Source: Burkholderia sp.
GTDB lineage: Bacteria; Pseudomonadota; Gammaproteobacteria; Burkholderiales; Burkholderiaceae
Direction: 5' to 3'
Assembly: GCA_031253835.1 (NCBI GenBank)
Contig: JAIRVP010000067.1
Span: 111,343 to 175,342, forward strand
Length of the DNA stretch: 64,000 nt
Made by a program: the position numbers and the translations under genes. Shown here piece after piece: positions 55,965-64,000 of this stretch; the stretch's first letter is position 1, and each line of letters opens with the position of its first letter. Below the pieces are notes generated by a model, which worked only from the letters and a program-made list of their open reading frames with translations, did no database searches and had not been told where the DNA came from.

Positions 55965-56945
55965 ATGCGTGACGACCACCGGATTCGATCCCCTGCCCCG
56001 ATGCCCGAGGATTTCCACTTCCTGCTGCTGCCCGGCTTCTCCGCGCTCGGCTTCATGTCGGCGGTCGAACCGCTGCGCGTCGCGAACCGCTTCCGCACCG
56101 AGCTCTATCGCTGGCACGTGATCAGCGCCGACGGCGCATCCGTCGCTGCAAGCAACGGCATTCCGGTGGCCGCCGAAGCCGCGTGCGCGGACGTCGAGCA
56201 GGTCGATACGGTGTTCGTCGTCGCGGGCTTCGATCCGCTCGTGTGCTATACGCGCCCGCTCGCCGACTGGCTGCGCCGCCAGCACCGGCATGGTGCAACG
56301 CTCGGCGGCATCGATACCGGCAGCTTCGTGCTCGCGGAAGCCGGGCTGTTCGACGCGTCGCAACCGCTCACGCTGCACTGGGAAGCGCTCGCCGCGTTCC
56401 GCGAGCGCTATCCGGGCCTCAACGCGACGCAGGAGCTGTTCGAGATCGACGACCGGCGCATCACGTGCGCGGGCGGCACCGCGTCGATCGACATGATGCT
56501 CGACCTGATCGGCCGCCGGCACGGCGCCGACCTCGCGGCGGCGATCTCCGAGCAGTTCGTCGTGAGCCGCATCCGGCAGCGTTCGGACAGCCAGCGGCTC
56601 GAGATCGCCGCGCGCTACGGCGTGCACAACCGCAAGCTGATCCAGGTGATCGGCACGATGCAGCAGCACATGGAGAACCCGCTCGGCTCCGACGCGCTCG
56701 CACAGGACGTGTCGATCACGCGGCGCCAGCTCGAACGGCTGTTCAGTGCGACGCTGAACGACACGCCGACGCACTTCTACCTGAACCTGCGCCTCGATCG
56801 CGCACGCGAACTGCTGCAGCAGACCGACATGAGCATCACGTCGGTGTGCGTCGCGTGCGGGTTCGAATCGCCGTCGCATTTCTCGCGCACCTATCGCGCG
56901 CGGTTCGGCGTGAGCCCGCGCAGCGACCGTCGCGCGACGCGCTGA
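55965..56945 (+). CDS. GlxA/GbdR-type regulator (DJ-1/PfpI + AraC HTH)
   Basis: 326 residues: DJ-1/PfpI-like N-terminal domain (LPGFSALGFMSAVEPLRVANRFRTELYRWHVIS, and the GGIDTGSFVLAEAGLFD elbow in which the usual Cys is Thr) and AraC HTH pair at the C-terminus. This is the class of CdhR and GbdR, regulators of carnitine and betaine catabolism. The carnitine operon lies 9 kb away and has a suitable direct-repeat site, so it is a candidate regulator, but glycine betaine or another amine is equally possible. Start at 55965; 56001 is an alternative. Confidence 0.82.
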   Translation: MRDDHRIRSPAPMPEDFHFLLLPGFSALGFMSAVEPLRVANRFRTELYRWHVISADGASVAASNGIPVAAEAACADVEQVDTVFVVAGFDPLVCYTRPLADWLRRQHRHGATLGGIDTGSFVLAEAGLFDASQPLTLHWEALAAFRERYPGLNATQELFEIDDRRITCAGGTASIDMMLDLIGRRHGADLAAAISEQFVVSRIRQRSDSQRLEIAARYGVHNRKLIQVIGTMQQHMENPLGSDALAQDVSITRRQLERLFSATLNDTPTHFYLNLRLDRARELLQQTDMSITSVCVACGFESPSHFSRTYRARFGVSPRSDRRATR

Positions 56946-57421
56946 TCGTCGCGGCTTTTAATCACAATCCGGCGCGGTATTACGCGTTCCGGCAGCGTTT
57001 CCTGCCGCTCGCTGAACAATGCCGGCGATTGATCTGCGGACCGAAGCGACCATCGAAAATAATTTGGAATGTCGCTGAAAATATTCTGTAACATACCTCG
57101 CAATTAGATAGGCAGCCTAACGAGACGCGCGACGTGCCAGACGCATGTCGCCCCGCACGGGTTGCCAGCCGATATCAATATCGATCCGAGGGGTATGACA
57201 TGACGATGCTCGATTCGCCGTCGCCGCACCTGCCTGCCGTTCGTTTCTCCGCCACCTCTTCCGCCAGTTTCTTTTCGACCTGACATTTAGGGTTCCTTAG
57301 TCAGTCGACACCCCCAACACCGCTTCGCCGCACCGGCTCCATCGAGCCGGCGCGCGGGCCGTGTCGTGCCTGCGCGCCACAAGCGCGCGGGCGTGTCCCA
57401 CCGTTGAGATGAGGATCACGT
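56946..57421. other. gap before metallopeptidase gene
   Basis: An AT-rich stretch (57035-57125) may hold the promoter of the downstream metallopeptidase gene. A 27-residue open frame at 57200-57283 has a GAGGGG ribosome-site-like sequence but no recognisable family. No other gene seen. Confidence 0.3.
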
Positions 57422-59134
57422 ATGCAGACATCACGCAAAGCATTGCCGCTCGCCCTGGGTCTCGCGCTCGGTTTCGGCATCGTCGGCGGCACCCTGGCCG
57501 ATACGAAAGTCTCGAACCCGCAGGCCGCAAGCCTGCGCGAAAGCCTGACGCGCGGCGTCGCGCCGCCGGTCGCGAAATCCGATACGGCCGGCGGGCAATT
57601 CCGCGCGGACGGCGTCGCCGTCACGCTGTACAACCCCGCCTACCGCGTCAGGAAGGCCGCCGCGACACCAGCCGCGACCGCGCGCGACTTCGTCGCCTCG
57701 CAGGCGACGCAGCTCGGGCTCGACGCGGCCGCGCTCGCGAGCCTCGTCGTCACGTCGGAACGCAATGACGCCGACTTCACCGTCGTACGCCTGCAGCAGC
57801 AGGCCGCCGGGCTGCCCGTGTACGGCAGCGAGATCGCGGTGACGGTCGCGAAGGACGGCCGCATCCTGTACGTCGCGAGCAACACGATCAACGGCGTGGT
57901 CGCGACGACGCGCAAGTCGCAGGCCGTCGACCAGCAGCAGGCGCTCGACCGTGCGCGCGCGTATCTCGGCGTGAGCGGCTTCACGAACCTCGATGCGCAG
58001 CTCGTCGCGTTCGTCGACAAGACCGGCACGCACACCGCATGGAAGGTGCGCGGCCGCCCGCAGGACGGCCCGAAGGGCGACTGGGAACTGCTGATCGATT
58101 CGGGCAGCGGCGAAGTGCTGCGCGCCGAGGACAAGGCGTTCTATGCAACCGACGGCACCGGCTTCGTGTTCCGGCCCGACCCGCTGTCGTCGACGAAGAG
58201 CAGCTACGGCAGCACGGGCTACAAGGACAACAACGACGCCGATTCGACGCAGCTCACGGCCGCTCGCGTACGCGTGACGCTGAAGGATCTCGCGCAGTCG
58301 GGCTCGCGCTACACGCTGACGGGCCCGTACGCGGCGTGCATCGATTTCGATGCGCCGCTCGACAACGCCTGCCCCACGCAGTCGACACCGGCATTCGAGT
58401 TTACGCGCGGCAACCTGTACTTCGAGGCCGTGAACGCGTACTACCACATCGACACGTTCCTGCGTTACGTGAACCAGACGCTCGGCATCAAGGCGCTGCC
58501 GTACCAGTACACGGGCGGCGTGCAGTACGACCCGCACGGCGAATCGGGCGACGACAACTCGTCGTACTCGTCGAGCAGCGGCCGGCTGACCTTCGGCCAG
58601 GGCGGCGTCGACGACGCGGAAGATGCGGACGTCGTGATCCACGAGCTCGGCCACGGCATCCACGACTGGGTGACGAACGGCGGCCTGTCGCAACAGGAAG
58701 GCTTGTCGGAAGGCACCGGCGACTATCTCGCCGCCGCGTACAGCCGCGACTTCAACCAGTGGAGCCCGTCGGACGCCCAGTACCACTGGGTCTACAACTG
58801 GGACGGCCACAACGAATACTGGGGCGGCCGCGTGACCAACTGGAACGTCGGGCGCACGTATGCGCAGGCACGCGGCGCGGAGATCCATACGGCCGGCCAG
58901 TACTGGGCATCGTGCAACCTCGTCGCACGCGATGCGATCGGCGCGCAGGCGATGGACAAGGCGTTCCTGAAGGGGCTGTCGATGACCAACGGCTCGACCA
59001 ACCAGAAGGCGGCCGCGCAGGCCGTGCTGACGGCCGCATCGGCGCTCGGCTACAGCAGCGCGCAACTCACCGCGATCGGCAACGCGTACAACAAGAGCTG
59101 CACGTACGGCGTGACCGTGCCGCAGAAGTCGTAA
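57422..59134 (+). CDS. secreted zinc metallopeptidase (fungalysin/thermolysin-like)
   Basis: 570 residues. Signal peptide (about 1-26), a propeptide with FTP and PepSY-like regions (about 27-235), then a catalytic domain with the HELGH zinc motif at 407-411 and the third ligand, E430, in GLSEGTGD. This order is that of M4/M36 peptidases. Catalytic Glu is E408. It is secreted, inactive as pro-form and expected to cleave its own propeptide. The next gene is an M28 aminopeptidase 79 bases on, so the two probably act together in extracellular protein degradation. GAGGATCACGT precedes the ATG. Confidence 0.9.
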   Translation: MQTSRKALPLALGLALGFGIVGGTLADTKVSNPQAASLRESLTRGVAPPVAKSDTAGGQFRADGVAVTLYNPAYRVRKAAATPAATARDFVASQATQLGLDAAALASLVVTSERNDADFTVVRLQQQAAGLPVYGSEIAVTVAKDGRILYVASNTINGVVATTRKSQAVDQQQALDRARAYLGVSGFTNLDAQLVAFVDKTGTHTAWKVRGRPQDGPKGDWELLIDSGSGEVLRAEDKAFYATDGTGFVFRPDPLSSTKSSYGSTGYKDNNDADSTQLTAARVRVTLKDLAQSGSRYTLTGPYAACIDFDAPLDNACPTQSTPAFEFTRGNLYFEAVNAYYHIDTFLRYVNQTLGIKALPYQYTGGVQYDPHGESGDDNSSYSSSSGRLTFGQGGVDDAEDADVVIHELGHGIHDWVTNGGLSQQEGLSEGTGDYLAAAYSRDFNQWSPSDAQYHWVYNWDGHNEYWGGRVTNWNVGRTYAQARGAEIHTAGQYWASCNLVARDAIGAQAMDKAFLKGLSMTNGSTNQKAAAQAVLTAASALGYSSAQLTAIGNAYNKSCTYGVTVPQKS

Positions 59135-59213
59135 TTCCGCAGCAGGCGGGAGCGCGGCGCACGACCTGCGCCGCACTCCCTTCATCGACATCGCCATCCT
59201 CACGAGATCGAAC

Positions 59214-60467
59214 ATGCCTACTCTGACACTGACCCGCCTGAGCGCCGCGCTGGGCGGCATGCTGCTGACCGCCGCCGCACACGCGACACCCGTCTGGATC
59301 ACGCTCGGCGACACCGCGTTCCGCCAGCTTCAGCGCATCGACGCAAGCGCCACCGCGCAATACAGCACGACCGTCGACGCCGGCAAGACGGCCGACGGCG
59401 CCGCACGACGCGAAACCGTTCACGTCGTCGAGATCGACGATTCACGGCTCGGCGACCTCGCCCATGCCGTCCACCACACGCGCGGCCACGGGCCCGGCTA
59501 CGTCGTGCACGACTCGTTCGACGAAGCACGGCAGGCGCTGCAGCCGTTGCCGGCCACGCTCGCGAAACAAGCCGCGGCGCCGGCGTACACGATATCGAAC
59601 GCGCCGCAAATCAGTACCTGGATCCAGCAGCTTCAGGCCAGCAACATCGTCGGCACGATCACGTCGTTGTCCGGCTTCACGAACCGTTACTACACGACGT
59701 CGCACGGCGTCGCCGCGTCGGACTGGCTCGCGCTTCAGTGGAAGCAACTGGCCGGCGCGCGCGCCGACATCGCCGTCGAGCAGTTCGCGCATACCGGCTT
59801 CCCGCAGAAGTCCGTGATCCTGACGATTCGCGGCAGCGATCCGGCCGCGGGCACGATCGTGCTGGGCGGTCACCTCGATTCGACGGTCGGCCGCACGACG
59901 GAGAACACGCGCTCGCCCGGCGCGGACGACGACGCATCGGGCATCGCCAGCCTCACCGAAGCGCTGCGCGTGCTGCTCGCGAACAACTACCGGCCGAAGC
60001 GGACGATCAAGTTCGTCGGGTATGCGGCCGAGGAAGCCGGCCTGCTCGGCTCGAAGGCGATCGCGAAGCAGTTCCGCACGCAGAATGCGAACGTCGTCGG
60101 CGTGCTGCAGCTCGACATGACGAACTACAAGGGCGATCCGAAGGATATCTACCTGATAACCGACTATACGAACGCGGCGCAGAACACGTATCTGACGAAT
60201 CTCGCGAAGACCTACCTGCCGGAACTCGCGATCGGTACGTCGCAGTGCGGGTATGCGTGCTCGGACCACGCGTCGTGGAATGCGCAGGGCTATCCGGCAT
60301 CGTTCCCGTTCGAGGCCGACCAGAACGACAGCCCGTATATCCATACGGTGAACGACACGCTGGAGAACTCGGACCGGCAGGCGAACCACGCGCTGAAGTT
60401 CGGCAAGCTGGCGCTCGCCTATGCGGTTGACCTTGGCGGCGATGGCGGGACGACCGTGAAGCCCTGA
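59214..60467 (+). CDS. secreted M28 leucyl aminopeptidase
   Basis: 417 residues with a signal peptide ending AAAHA, an N-terminal domain to about 125 and an M28 catalytic domain. Zinc-ligand pattern matches Vibrio aminopeptidase in spacing: H220, D240, the general base E273/E274 (YAAEEAGLLGS), D301 and H377, and the nearby disulfide C345/C349. It removes N-terminal residues, mainly hydrophobic ones, from peptides released by the neighbouring endopeptidase. Periplasmic or secreted. Confidence 0.91.
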   Translation: MPTLTLTRLSAALGGMLLTAAAHATPVWITLGDTAFRQLQRIDASATAQYSTTVDAGKTADGAARRETVHVVEIDDSRLGDLAHAVHHTRGHGPGYVVHDSFDEARQALQPLPATLAKQAAAPAYTISNAPQISTWIQQLQASNIVGTITSLSGFTNRYYTTSHGVAASDWLALQWKQLAGARADIAVEQFAHTGFPQKSVILTIRGSDPAAGTIVLGGHLDSTVGRTTENTRSPGADDDASGIASLTEALRVLLANNYRPKRTIKFVGYAAEEAGLLGSKAIAKQFRTQNANVVGVLQLDMTNYKGDPKDIYLITDYTNAAQNTYLTNLAKTYLPELAIGTSQCGYACSDHASWNAQGYPASFPFEADQNDSPYIHTVNDTLENSDRQANHALKFGKLALAYAVDLGGDGGTTVKP

Positions 60468-60789
60468 CGCGCCTGAATGAAGGAAGCGTGTACTCGCGGC
60501 CTGCGCGCGCTTCCTTCCCGACGCCCTCCCGCGATCACGCGATCTCGTCGAGCGTCCCGTCGAGACGCATGCCCAACGCCCGCGCGAACGTCGCGGACGC
60601 CGGTTAGTCGCGCTGGCACCGGCACTGCGGTTCGCAGCCTTTCACCCAAGGCTGCCACGCACGTCAATTCCGCTGCCGGAATGCATTGATACATTCGTTA
60701 AACAATGTGTGCCTCCCGTTCGTGTTGCCGGATCACCCTGCGCGCCCGGCTAGAATCGTCGTTCGACCACTCCGCGACACACCTCCGCC
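60468..60789 (+). other. gap after M28 gene
   Basis: Apart from the ten-base-pair stem at 60479-60517 I see no feature in this interval. The open frames are Arg/Pro-rich shadows. Confidence 0.3.
60479..60517 (+). terminator. terminator-like stem after the M28 gene
   Basis: Perfect ten-base arms GAAGGAAGCG and CGCTTCCTTC enclose a 19-base loop and begin 12 bases past the stop codon. There is no U-run after it, so Rho-dependent termination or mRNA stabilisation is also possible. Confidence 0.5.
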
Positions 60790-61149
60790 ATGACCGAAAC
60801 CACCCGCTCCTACGACGACCTGTCGCCCGCCCGCGTCACGACCGCATTCGACCTGCCCGGCCACACGACGGTTCGCTCGCTCGGTGTCGCACAAGGCATC
60901 ATCGTGCGCTCGCGCTCGATCGTCGGCTCGTTCGGCGCATCGCTGCAGACGATCTTCGGCGGCAACATCACGCTCTATACGTCGCTGTGCGAGAAAGCGC
61001 GGCAGCAGGCCTTCGACAAGATGCTCGCCGATGCGCGCAAGCTCGGCGCGAATGCGATCGTCGCGATGCGCTACGACTCGACCGAAATCGGGTCGGGCGT
61101 GACCGAAGTCATCTGCTACGGCACGGCCGTCATCGTCGCACCGGCCTGA
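60790..61149 (+). CDS. YbjQ/UPF0145 family protein
   Basis: 119 residues. The UPF0145 (YbjQ) core is clear: the VRSLGVAQGIIVRSRSIVGSFGASLQTIFGG loop, then CEKARQQAFDKMLADARKLGANAIVAMRYDSTEI and a final strand VICYGTAVIV. Members form pentamers and some are called heavy-metal-binding domains; the biological role is not known. Cytoplasmic. Stand-alone gene. Confidence 0.88.
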   Translation: MTETTRSYDDLSPARVTTAFDLPGHTTVRSLGVAQGIIVRSRSIVGSFGASLQTIFGGNITLYTSLCEKARQQAFDKMLADARKLGANAIVAMRYDSTEIGSGVTEVICYGTAVIVAPA

Positions 61150-61205
61150 TGCCCGACGCCGGCATGGGCGGCGCAAGCCGCGCGAAATGCGGTCGAAGTT
61201 TTCGA

Positions 61206-61235
61206 TTGACGCACCGCGTGGTTCCCTCTTACCAT
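61206..61235 (+). promoter_or_regulatory. candidate sigma70 promoter of a short transcript
   Basis: TTGACG (61206-61211) and TACCAT (61230-61235) separated by 18 bases lie directly before the short peptide ORF at 61253. The -10 element is weaker than consensus. No other gene starts near it on the plus strand. Confidence 0.45.
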
Positions 61236-61252
61236 CGCACTCGTTTTAATTC

Positions 61253-61318
61253 ATGGAGGCGTCTGTGCCTACCGATGCGAGTTGTAGTTGGTCCTGTACC
61301 AACCTGACTGCCGTCTGA
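61253..61318 (+). CDS. very short Cys/Trp peptide ORF (17-21 residues)
   Basis: This frame encodes 21 residues from ATG 61253 or 17 from GTG 61265, which has GGAGG five bases upstream and a promoter-like element before it; the ATG itself has no ribosome site. The C-terminal half contains CSWSC and then TNLTAV. No family is recognised. Possible roles are a precursor or leader peptide, or a meaningless frame; the regulatory signals are the only support. See the finding on the downstream oxygenase. Confidence 0.3.
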   Translation: MEASVPTDASCSWSCTNLTAV

Positions 61319-61548
61319 GGAAGCTTCGCAGAGCCTCGTCTTCTGCCGCATCCCGGGATAGCAGGATGCGGTGTCTTTCAGGATCGGCGTGCCGTCGATC
61401 CGAAAATCCCGTACTCGACCATTCAGTTGCCGCTCGACGCTCGAGCGGCGTCCGTGCGTGACCCGCGTCGCGCGCGTGCGTTCGGCCGCATGCCCGTACA
61501 TGCACGGCCGCCGCGTGTGCGCGCTGCTTCGATAGACAGGAGTTCGAA

Positions 61549-61683
61549 ATGGATGACGACAGTAGCCGATTAAGCTGCGCCGGCACGCGTTCGCACGCCC
61601 TGCCGGCTCGCACCCGACTTCCAGCCTTTCATCAGCCGATCGCGCCCGACGCGGCGCGGCGGGAAGCGTTCGTCCGTCGCTGA
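61549..61683 (+). CDS. 44-residue hypothetical peptide
   Basis: A 44-residue frame with an excellent ribosome site (CAGGAG seven bases before the ATG). Acidic start MDDDSS then basic, one Cys, no signal peptide or membrane helix. No family recognised; listed because the translation signal is strong. Confidence 0.3.
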   Translation: MDDDSSRLSCAGTRSHALPARTRLPAFHQPIAPDAARREAFVRR

Positions 61684-61728
61684 CGTCATGACGCTCCCGC
61701 CGTGTGCAGCCCGGCGCCAGGAGCACGC

Positions 61729-61869
61729 ATGACACGACTCGCCTTTCTCGCCCATCCGGCCGCACAACAGCGGCGCGTTCACGACAACCGGTACGACGCC
61801 TCTGCGCGTTGCGACCACCGATACCCTCCGCGGCGATCCATCCCGATACCGTCACGCGTTTCGCGATGA
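61729..61869 (+). CDS. 46-residue hypothetical peptide
   Basis: A 46-residue frame preceded by CAGGAG, ending in an ATGA overlap with the extended frame of the oxygenase at 61866. It starts MTRLAFLAHPAA and is strongly basic toward the end. No family recognised. Its overlap offers a route for translational coupling to the oxygenase if that begins at 61866. Confidence 0.25.
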   Translation: MTRLAFLAHPAAQQRRVHDNRYDASARCDHRYPPRRSIPIPSRVSR

Positions 61870-61997
61870 CGCGGCCCGGCCCGCCCGCGCCGCGCGTCAT
61901 CTCCATGCTCCGGCAAGGCCGCGATACCCGTCTATCGCCATCGCCGCCGGCCGGATCCGAACGACTCACGCCATATCCGATGTACCGGGGGAACACC

Positions 61998-62819
61998 ATG
62001 CAAACCACGATGAAACTCCACGCCAGCCGCCTGATCCGCGACAGCTACGCCTATTTCAAGATGCCGTACGCGCTGCACCTGCATTTCGACCGGATCGCGG
62101 CCGCCTACGACCAGCTGGATCGCCGGCAAAAGCACGCCTTCTCGTTTCCGGACCAGACCGACGGCTTCCTGCCGTTCGGCCTCGCGTACTCGAATACGCC
62201 CGACCGGCCCGATCTGTGCGACCGGTTCTGCTACCGGGCTGCGCGCCGCGATGCGCATCACGGCCTGGCACTGACCAAGTCCGCGTTCTATCGCGAGCTG
62301 GCCGCGTACGAAGCCTGCATCCACGCGATCGCGCAGGACCTGCTCGACGCGGTCTGCGAAAACCTCGGCGGCACGGCGCAGCCACCGGTGCGGCACGGGT
62401 CGTACCTGCAGTTCTGCGCGTACGAGCCACACCAATGCAGCCAGGACCGCGCATACCTGCAGGATCCGCACGAAGACGGCCACCTGCTGTCGTTCATCCG
62501 GCCGACCGCGCCCGGCCTGGTGCTGCTGCCCGATGCGTCGCCGATCTCCGCGCGGCCGCGGCCGGACGAAATGATCGTGCTGGCCGGCTCGCTCCTCGAG
62601 GCGCTGACCGACGGCGAAGTGCCGGCGATGCAGTACGGCGTCGAGCGGCCGCGCACGCGCGTGCGGCGCAAGTCGCTGATGTACTGCGTCAATCCAGACC
62701 TGTCGGCGGGGCACGCGAACACGATCGTCCACCGTCGGCCGCTGGATCTGCGTGCCCTGGCCGAGCGCCGGCACGTCGCGTACGGCAACAGCACGCTGCC
62801 CCGCTCGTGTGCGGCCTGA
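61998..62819 (+). CDS. isopenicillin-N-synthase-like Fe/2OG oxygenase with altered iron-ligand set
   Basis: 273 residues of the IPNS/flavanone-hydroxylase-like fold. The HxD pair is intact (H158, D160 in DPHEDGHLL) and the 2-oxo-acid/carboxylate-binding RxS is present (R224, S226 in RRKSLMY). Aligning the GS to RxS segments with IPNS puts Tyr213 (or Gln212) where the distal iron ligand His should be. The ATG at 61998 is preceded by GGGGGAAC; an upstream ATG at 61866 would add 44 Arg/Pro-rich residues. No NRPS gene is beside it. Cytoplasmic; substrate unknown. Confidence 0.75.
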   Translation: MQTTMKLHASRLIRDSYAYFKMPYALHLHFDRIAAAYDQLDRRQKHAFSFPDQTDGFLPFGLAYSNTPDRPDLCDRFCYRAARRDAHHGLALTKSAFYRELAAYEACIHAIAQDLLDAVCENLGGTAQPPVRHGSYLQFCAYEPHQCSQDRAYLQDPHEDGHLLSFIRPTAPGLVLLPDASPISARPRPDEMIVLAGSLLEALTDGEVPAMQYGVERPRTRVRRKSLMYCVNPDLSAGHANTIVHRRPLDLRALAERRHVAYGNSTLPRSCAA

Positions 62820-62856
62820 CCCGAATCCTCCCGTCTGACTGTCCCCCGGAGAAACC

Positions 62857-63483
62857 ATGCTTGGACGCTTCCTGCCGGTCGAGAACCGGTTTTTCGATCT
62901 CTTCGATACGCATGCGCAGCACATCGTGTCGGCCGCCTGCGAGCTTCAGATGCTGCTCGACAATCTCGACGACGCCGAGTCGGGCATGACCAACGTGCAG
63001 ACGGCCGAACGCACCGGCGACACGCTCGCGCACGAAGCGATCGACCTGCTGCACAAGACTTTCATCACGCCGCTCGATCGCGACGAGATCCACAAGCTGA
63101 TCACGACGATGGACGACATCCTCGACCTGATGGAAGACGTCGCGACCACCGTCGTGGTCTACGACCTGAAGTCCGTCACCGCGGAAGCGAGCGAACTCGC
63201 GGATATCGTCGTGCAGTCGGCCCTGCAGGCGCAACTCGCGATCAACCACCTGGACGACCTGAAGCAGTCGCCGCGGATCCTCAAGGCATGCGAAGAAATC
63301 GATGCGCTCGAAACCCGCGCCGACCGCGTGCTGCGCGCGGCGATATCGAAACTCTTTCGGGACGACATCGACGTGAAGACGCTCATCAAGCTGAAGGGCG
63401 TGTACGACCTGCTCGAACGCATCACCGACAAATTCGAGGATGTCGCGAACATCGTCGAAGGCATCGTGCTGGAAAACGCGTGA
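62857..63483 (+). CDS. DUF47/PhoU-like accessory protein of Pit
   Basis: 208 residues, all-helical PhoU-like DUF47 protein with acidic metal-binding motifs (E..D..AHEAIDLLHKTFITPLDRDEIHKL and ..EEIDALETRADRVLRAAISKLF). It regulates the low-affinity phosphate transporter encoded 13 bases downstream. Cytoplasmic, membrane-associated by partner. CCCGGAGA stands before the ATG. Confidence 0.9.
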   Translation: MLGRFLPVENRFFDLFDTHAQHIVSAACELQMLLDNLDDAESGMTNVQTAERTGDTLAHEAIDLLHKTFITPLDRDEIHKLITTMDDILDLMEDVATTVVVYDLKSVTAEASELADIVVQSALQAQLAINHLDDLKQSPRILKACEEIDALETRADRVLRAAISKLFRDDIDVKTLIKLKGVYDLLERITDKFEDVANIVEGIVLENA

Positions 63484-63496
63484 GTGACTGAAGACG

Positions 63497-64000
63497 ATGC
63501 ATTCGATCCAACTTGCCCTCTGGATGGTCGCGACACTCGTGCTCGTCGCGCTCGTATTCGACTTCATGAACGGCTTTCACGACGCGGCGAACTCCATCGC
63601 CACCGTCGTGTCGACGGGGGTGCTGAAGCCCCGGCAGGCCGTCGTGTTCGCGGCCGCGTTCAACGTGATCGCGTATTTCATCTTCCACCTGAAAGTCGCG
63701 CAGACCGTCGGCAAAGGCACGATCGATCCCGGGATCGTCGACCACTACGTCATATTCGGCGCGCTGGTCGGCGCGATCGGCTGGAACGTGATCACCTGGT
63801 ACTACGGGATTCCGTCGAGCTCGTCGCACGCGCTGATCGGCGGCCTCGTCGGCGCGGCGCTCGCGAAATCGGGCTGGGGCGCGCTGAACATCGACGGGCT
63901 GCTGAAGACCGTTGCGTTCATCTTCATCTCGCCGCTGCTCGGCTTCATCCTCGGTTCGCTGTTCATGCTCGGCGTGTCGTGGCTGTACTTCCGTACCGCG
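63497..64000 (+). CDS. pit: Pit-type inorganic phosphate transporter (partial)
   Basis: The first 168 codons are present; the gene runs past the window end. The signature FDFMNGFHDAANSIATVVSTGVL is that of Pit/PiT phosphate symporters, followed by further helices and YYGIPSSSSHALIGGLVGAAL, the conserved second Pit motif. Co-transcribed with the DUF47 gene. Inner membrane, low-affinity metal-phosphate uptake. Confidence 0.92.
   Translation, partial: MHSIQLALWMVATLVLVALVFDFMNGFHDAANSIATVVSTGVLKPRQAVVFAAAFNVIAYFIFHLKVAQTVGKGTIDPGIVDHYVIFGALVGAIGWNVITWYYGIPSSSSHALIGGLVGAALAKSGWGALNIDGLLKTVAFIFISPLLGFILGSLFMLGVSWLYFRTA

Larger units (their letters stand above)
61319..61997 (+). other. region with stem-loop and short ORFs, no known gene
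   Basis: A stem-loop CCGCATCC/GGATGCGG with a ten-base loop sits at 61346-61371, 27 bases past the peptide frame. Two further short frames have good ribosome sites and are listed separately (61549-61683 and 61729-61869). I see no larger gene; the frame extending upstream from the oxygenase is Arg/Pro-rich until 61998. Confidence 0.35.

Noticed and set aside
57200..57283. 27-residue frame with GAGGGG upstream
   Set aside because: Too short and with no family or second line of support; noted only in the gap entry.

Overview
The window looks like a piece of a Burkholderia genome, most likely the B. cepacia complex and probably an accessory-rich secondary replicon. The basis is the very high GC content and codon use, a 2,2-dialkylglycine decarboxylase whose length and active-site numbering (Q52, W138, D243, Q246, K272) match the enzyme characterised from B. 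cepacia, small families typical of Burkholderia (DUF3331, DUF4148), and a high density of LysR, AraC and GntR regulators beside catabolic operons. Species and replicon are inferred. There is no rRNA, CRISPR array, insertion sequence, phage or integrase gene; the only RNA gene identified is one tRNA-Leu(GAG).

Layout. 0.1-7.2 kb: a small membrane protein, an AcoR-like sigma-54 activator, a 2Fe-2S ferredoxin, an SRPBCC protein, a periplasmic copper cluster (DUF2946, CopC, PCu(A)C chaperone, a 57-residue membrane protein), a LysE exporter and a leucine-rich-repeat protein kinase. 7.3 kb: tRNA-Leu with its promoter. 7.6-17.6 kb: oxidoreductases, exporters and single regulators, including the divergent dgdR/dgdA pair. 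17.7-22.7 kb: a complete branched-chain amino acid ABC operon (livK-H-M-G-F order of transcription, minus strand) with a consensus promoter. 23.5-26.9 kb: a secreted protein of unknown function and a yfiR-yfiN-yfiB cyclic-di-GMP signalling operon. 27.2-29.4 kb: an orphan SMI1/KNR4-like protein and a DadA-like flavoenzyme.

29.4-38.6 kb: a complete non-phosphorylating L-fucose pathway on the minus strand: KDF dehydrogenase, diketo-acid hydrolase, fuconate dehydratase, fucose dehydrogenase, an RbsABC-type sugar transporter, lactonase and a FadR-type regulator. Together these would import L-fucose and convert it to pyruvate and lactate. 38.6-41.3 kb: a probable orphan transcript ending in a strong terminator, DUF3331, an SDR with a 26-base operator-like palindrome, and a DUF4148 protein. 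41.4-47.1 kb: a gamma-butyrobetaine/carnitine catabolic operon (binding protein, BKACE, carnitine dehydrogenase, thioesterase, esterase, dioxygenase) that would convert both compounds to glycine betaine.

47.4-49.1 kb: small membrane proteins and a LysR regulator. 49.2-55.9 kb: a tryptophan-tryptophylquinone amine dehydrogenase operon in aauB-E-D-A order with two monohaem cytochromes and an aldehyde dehydrogenase, and a divergent AraC regulator; amines would be oxidised in the periplasm, electrons passed to cytochrome c, and the aldehyde oxidised in the cytoplasm. No mauG-like gene is present. 56-60.5 kb: a GlxA/GbdR-type regulator and a pair of exported metallopeptidases. 60.8-64 kb: a YbjQ protein, a region with a promoter followed by a very short Cys/Trp peptide ORF and further short ORFs, an isopenicillin-N-synthase-like oxygenase whose third iron ligand appears replaced, and a PhoU-like/Pit phosphate uptake pair, with pit cut off by the window end.
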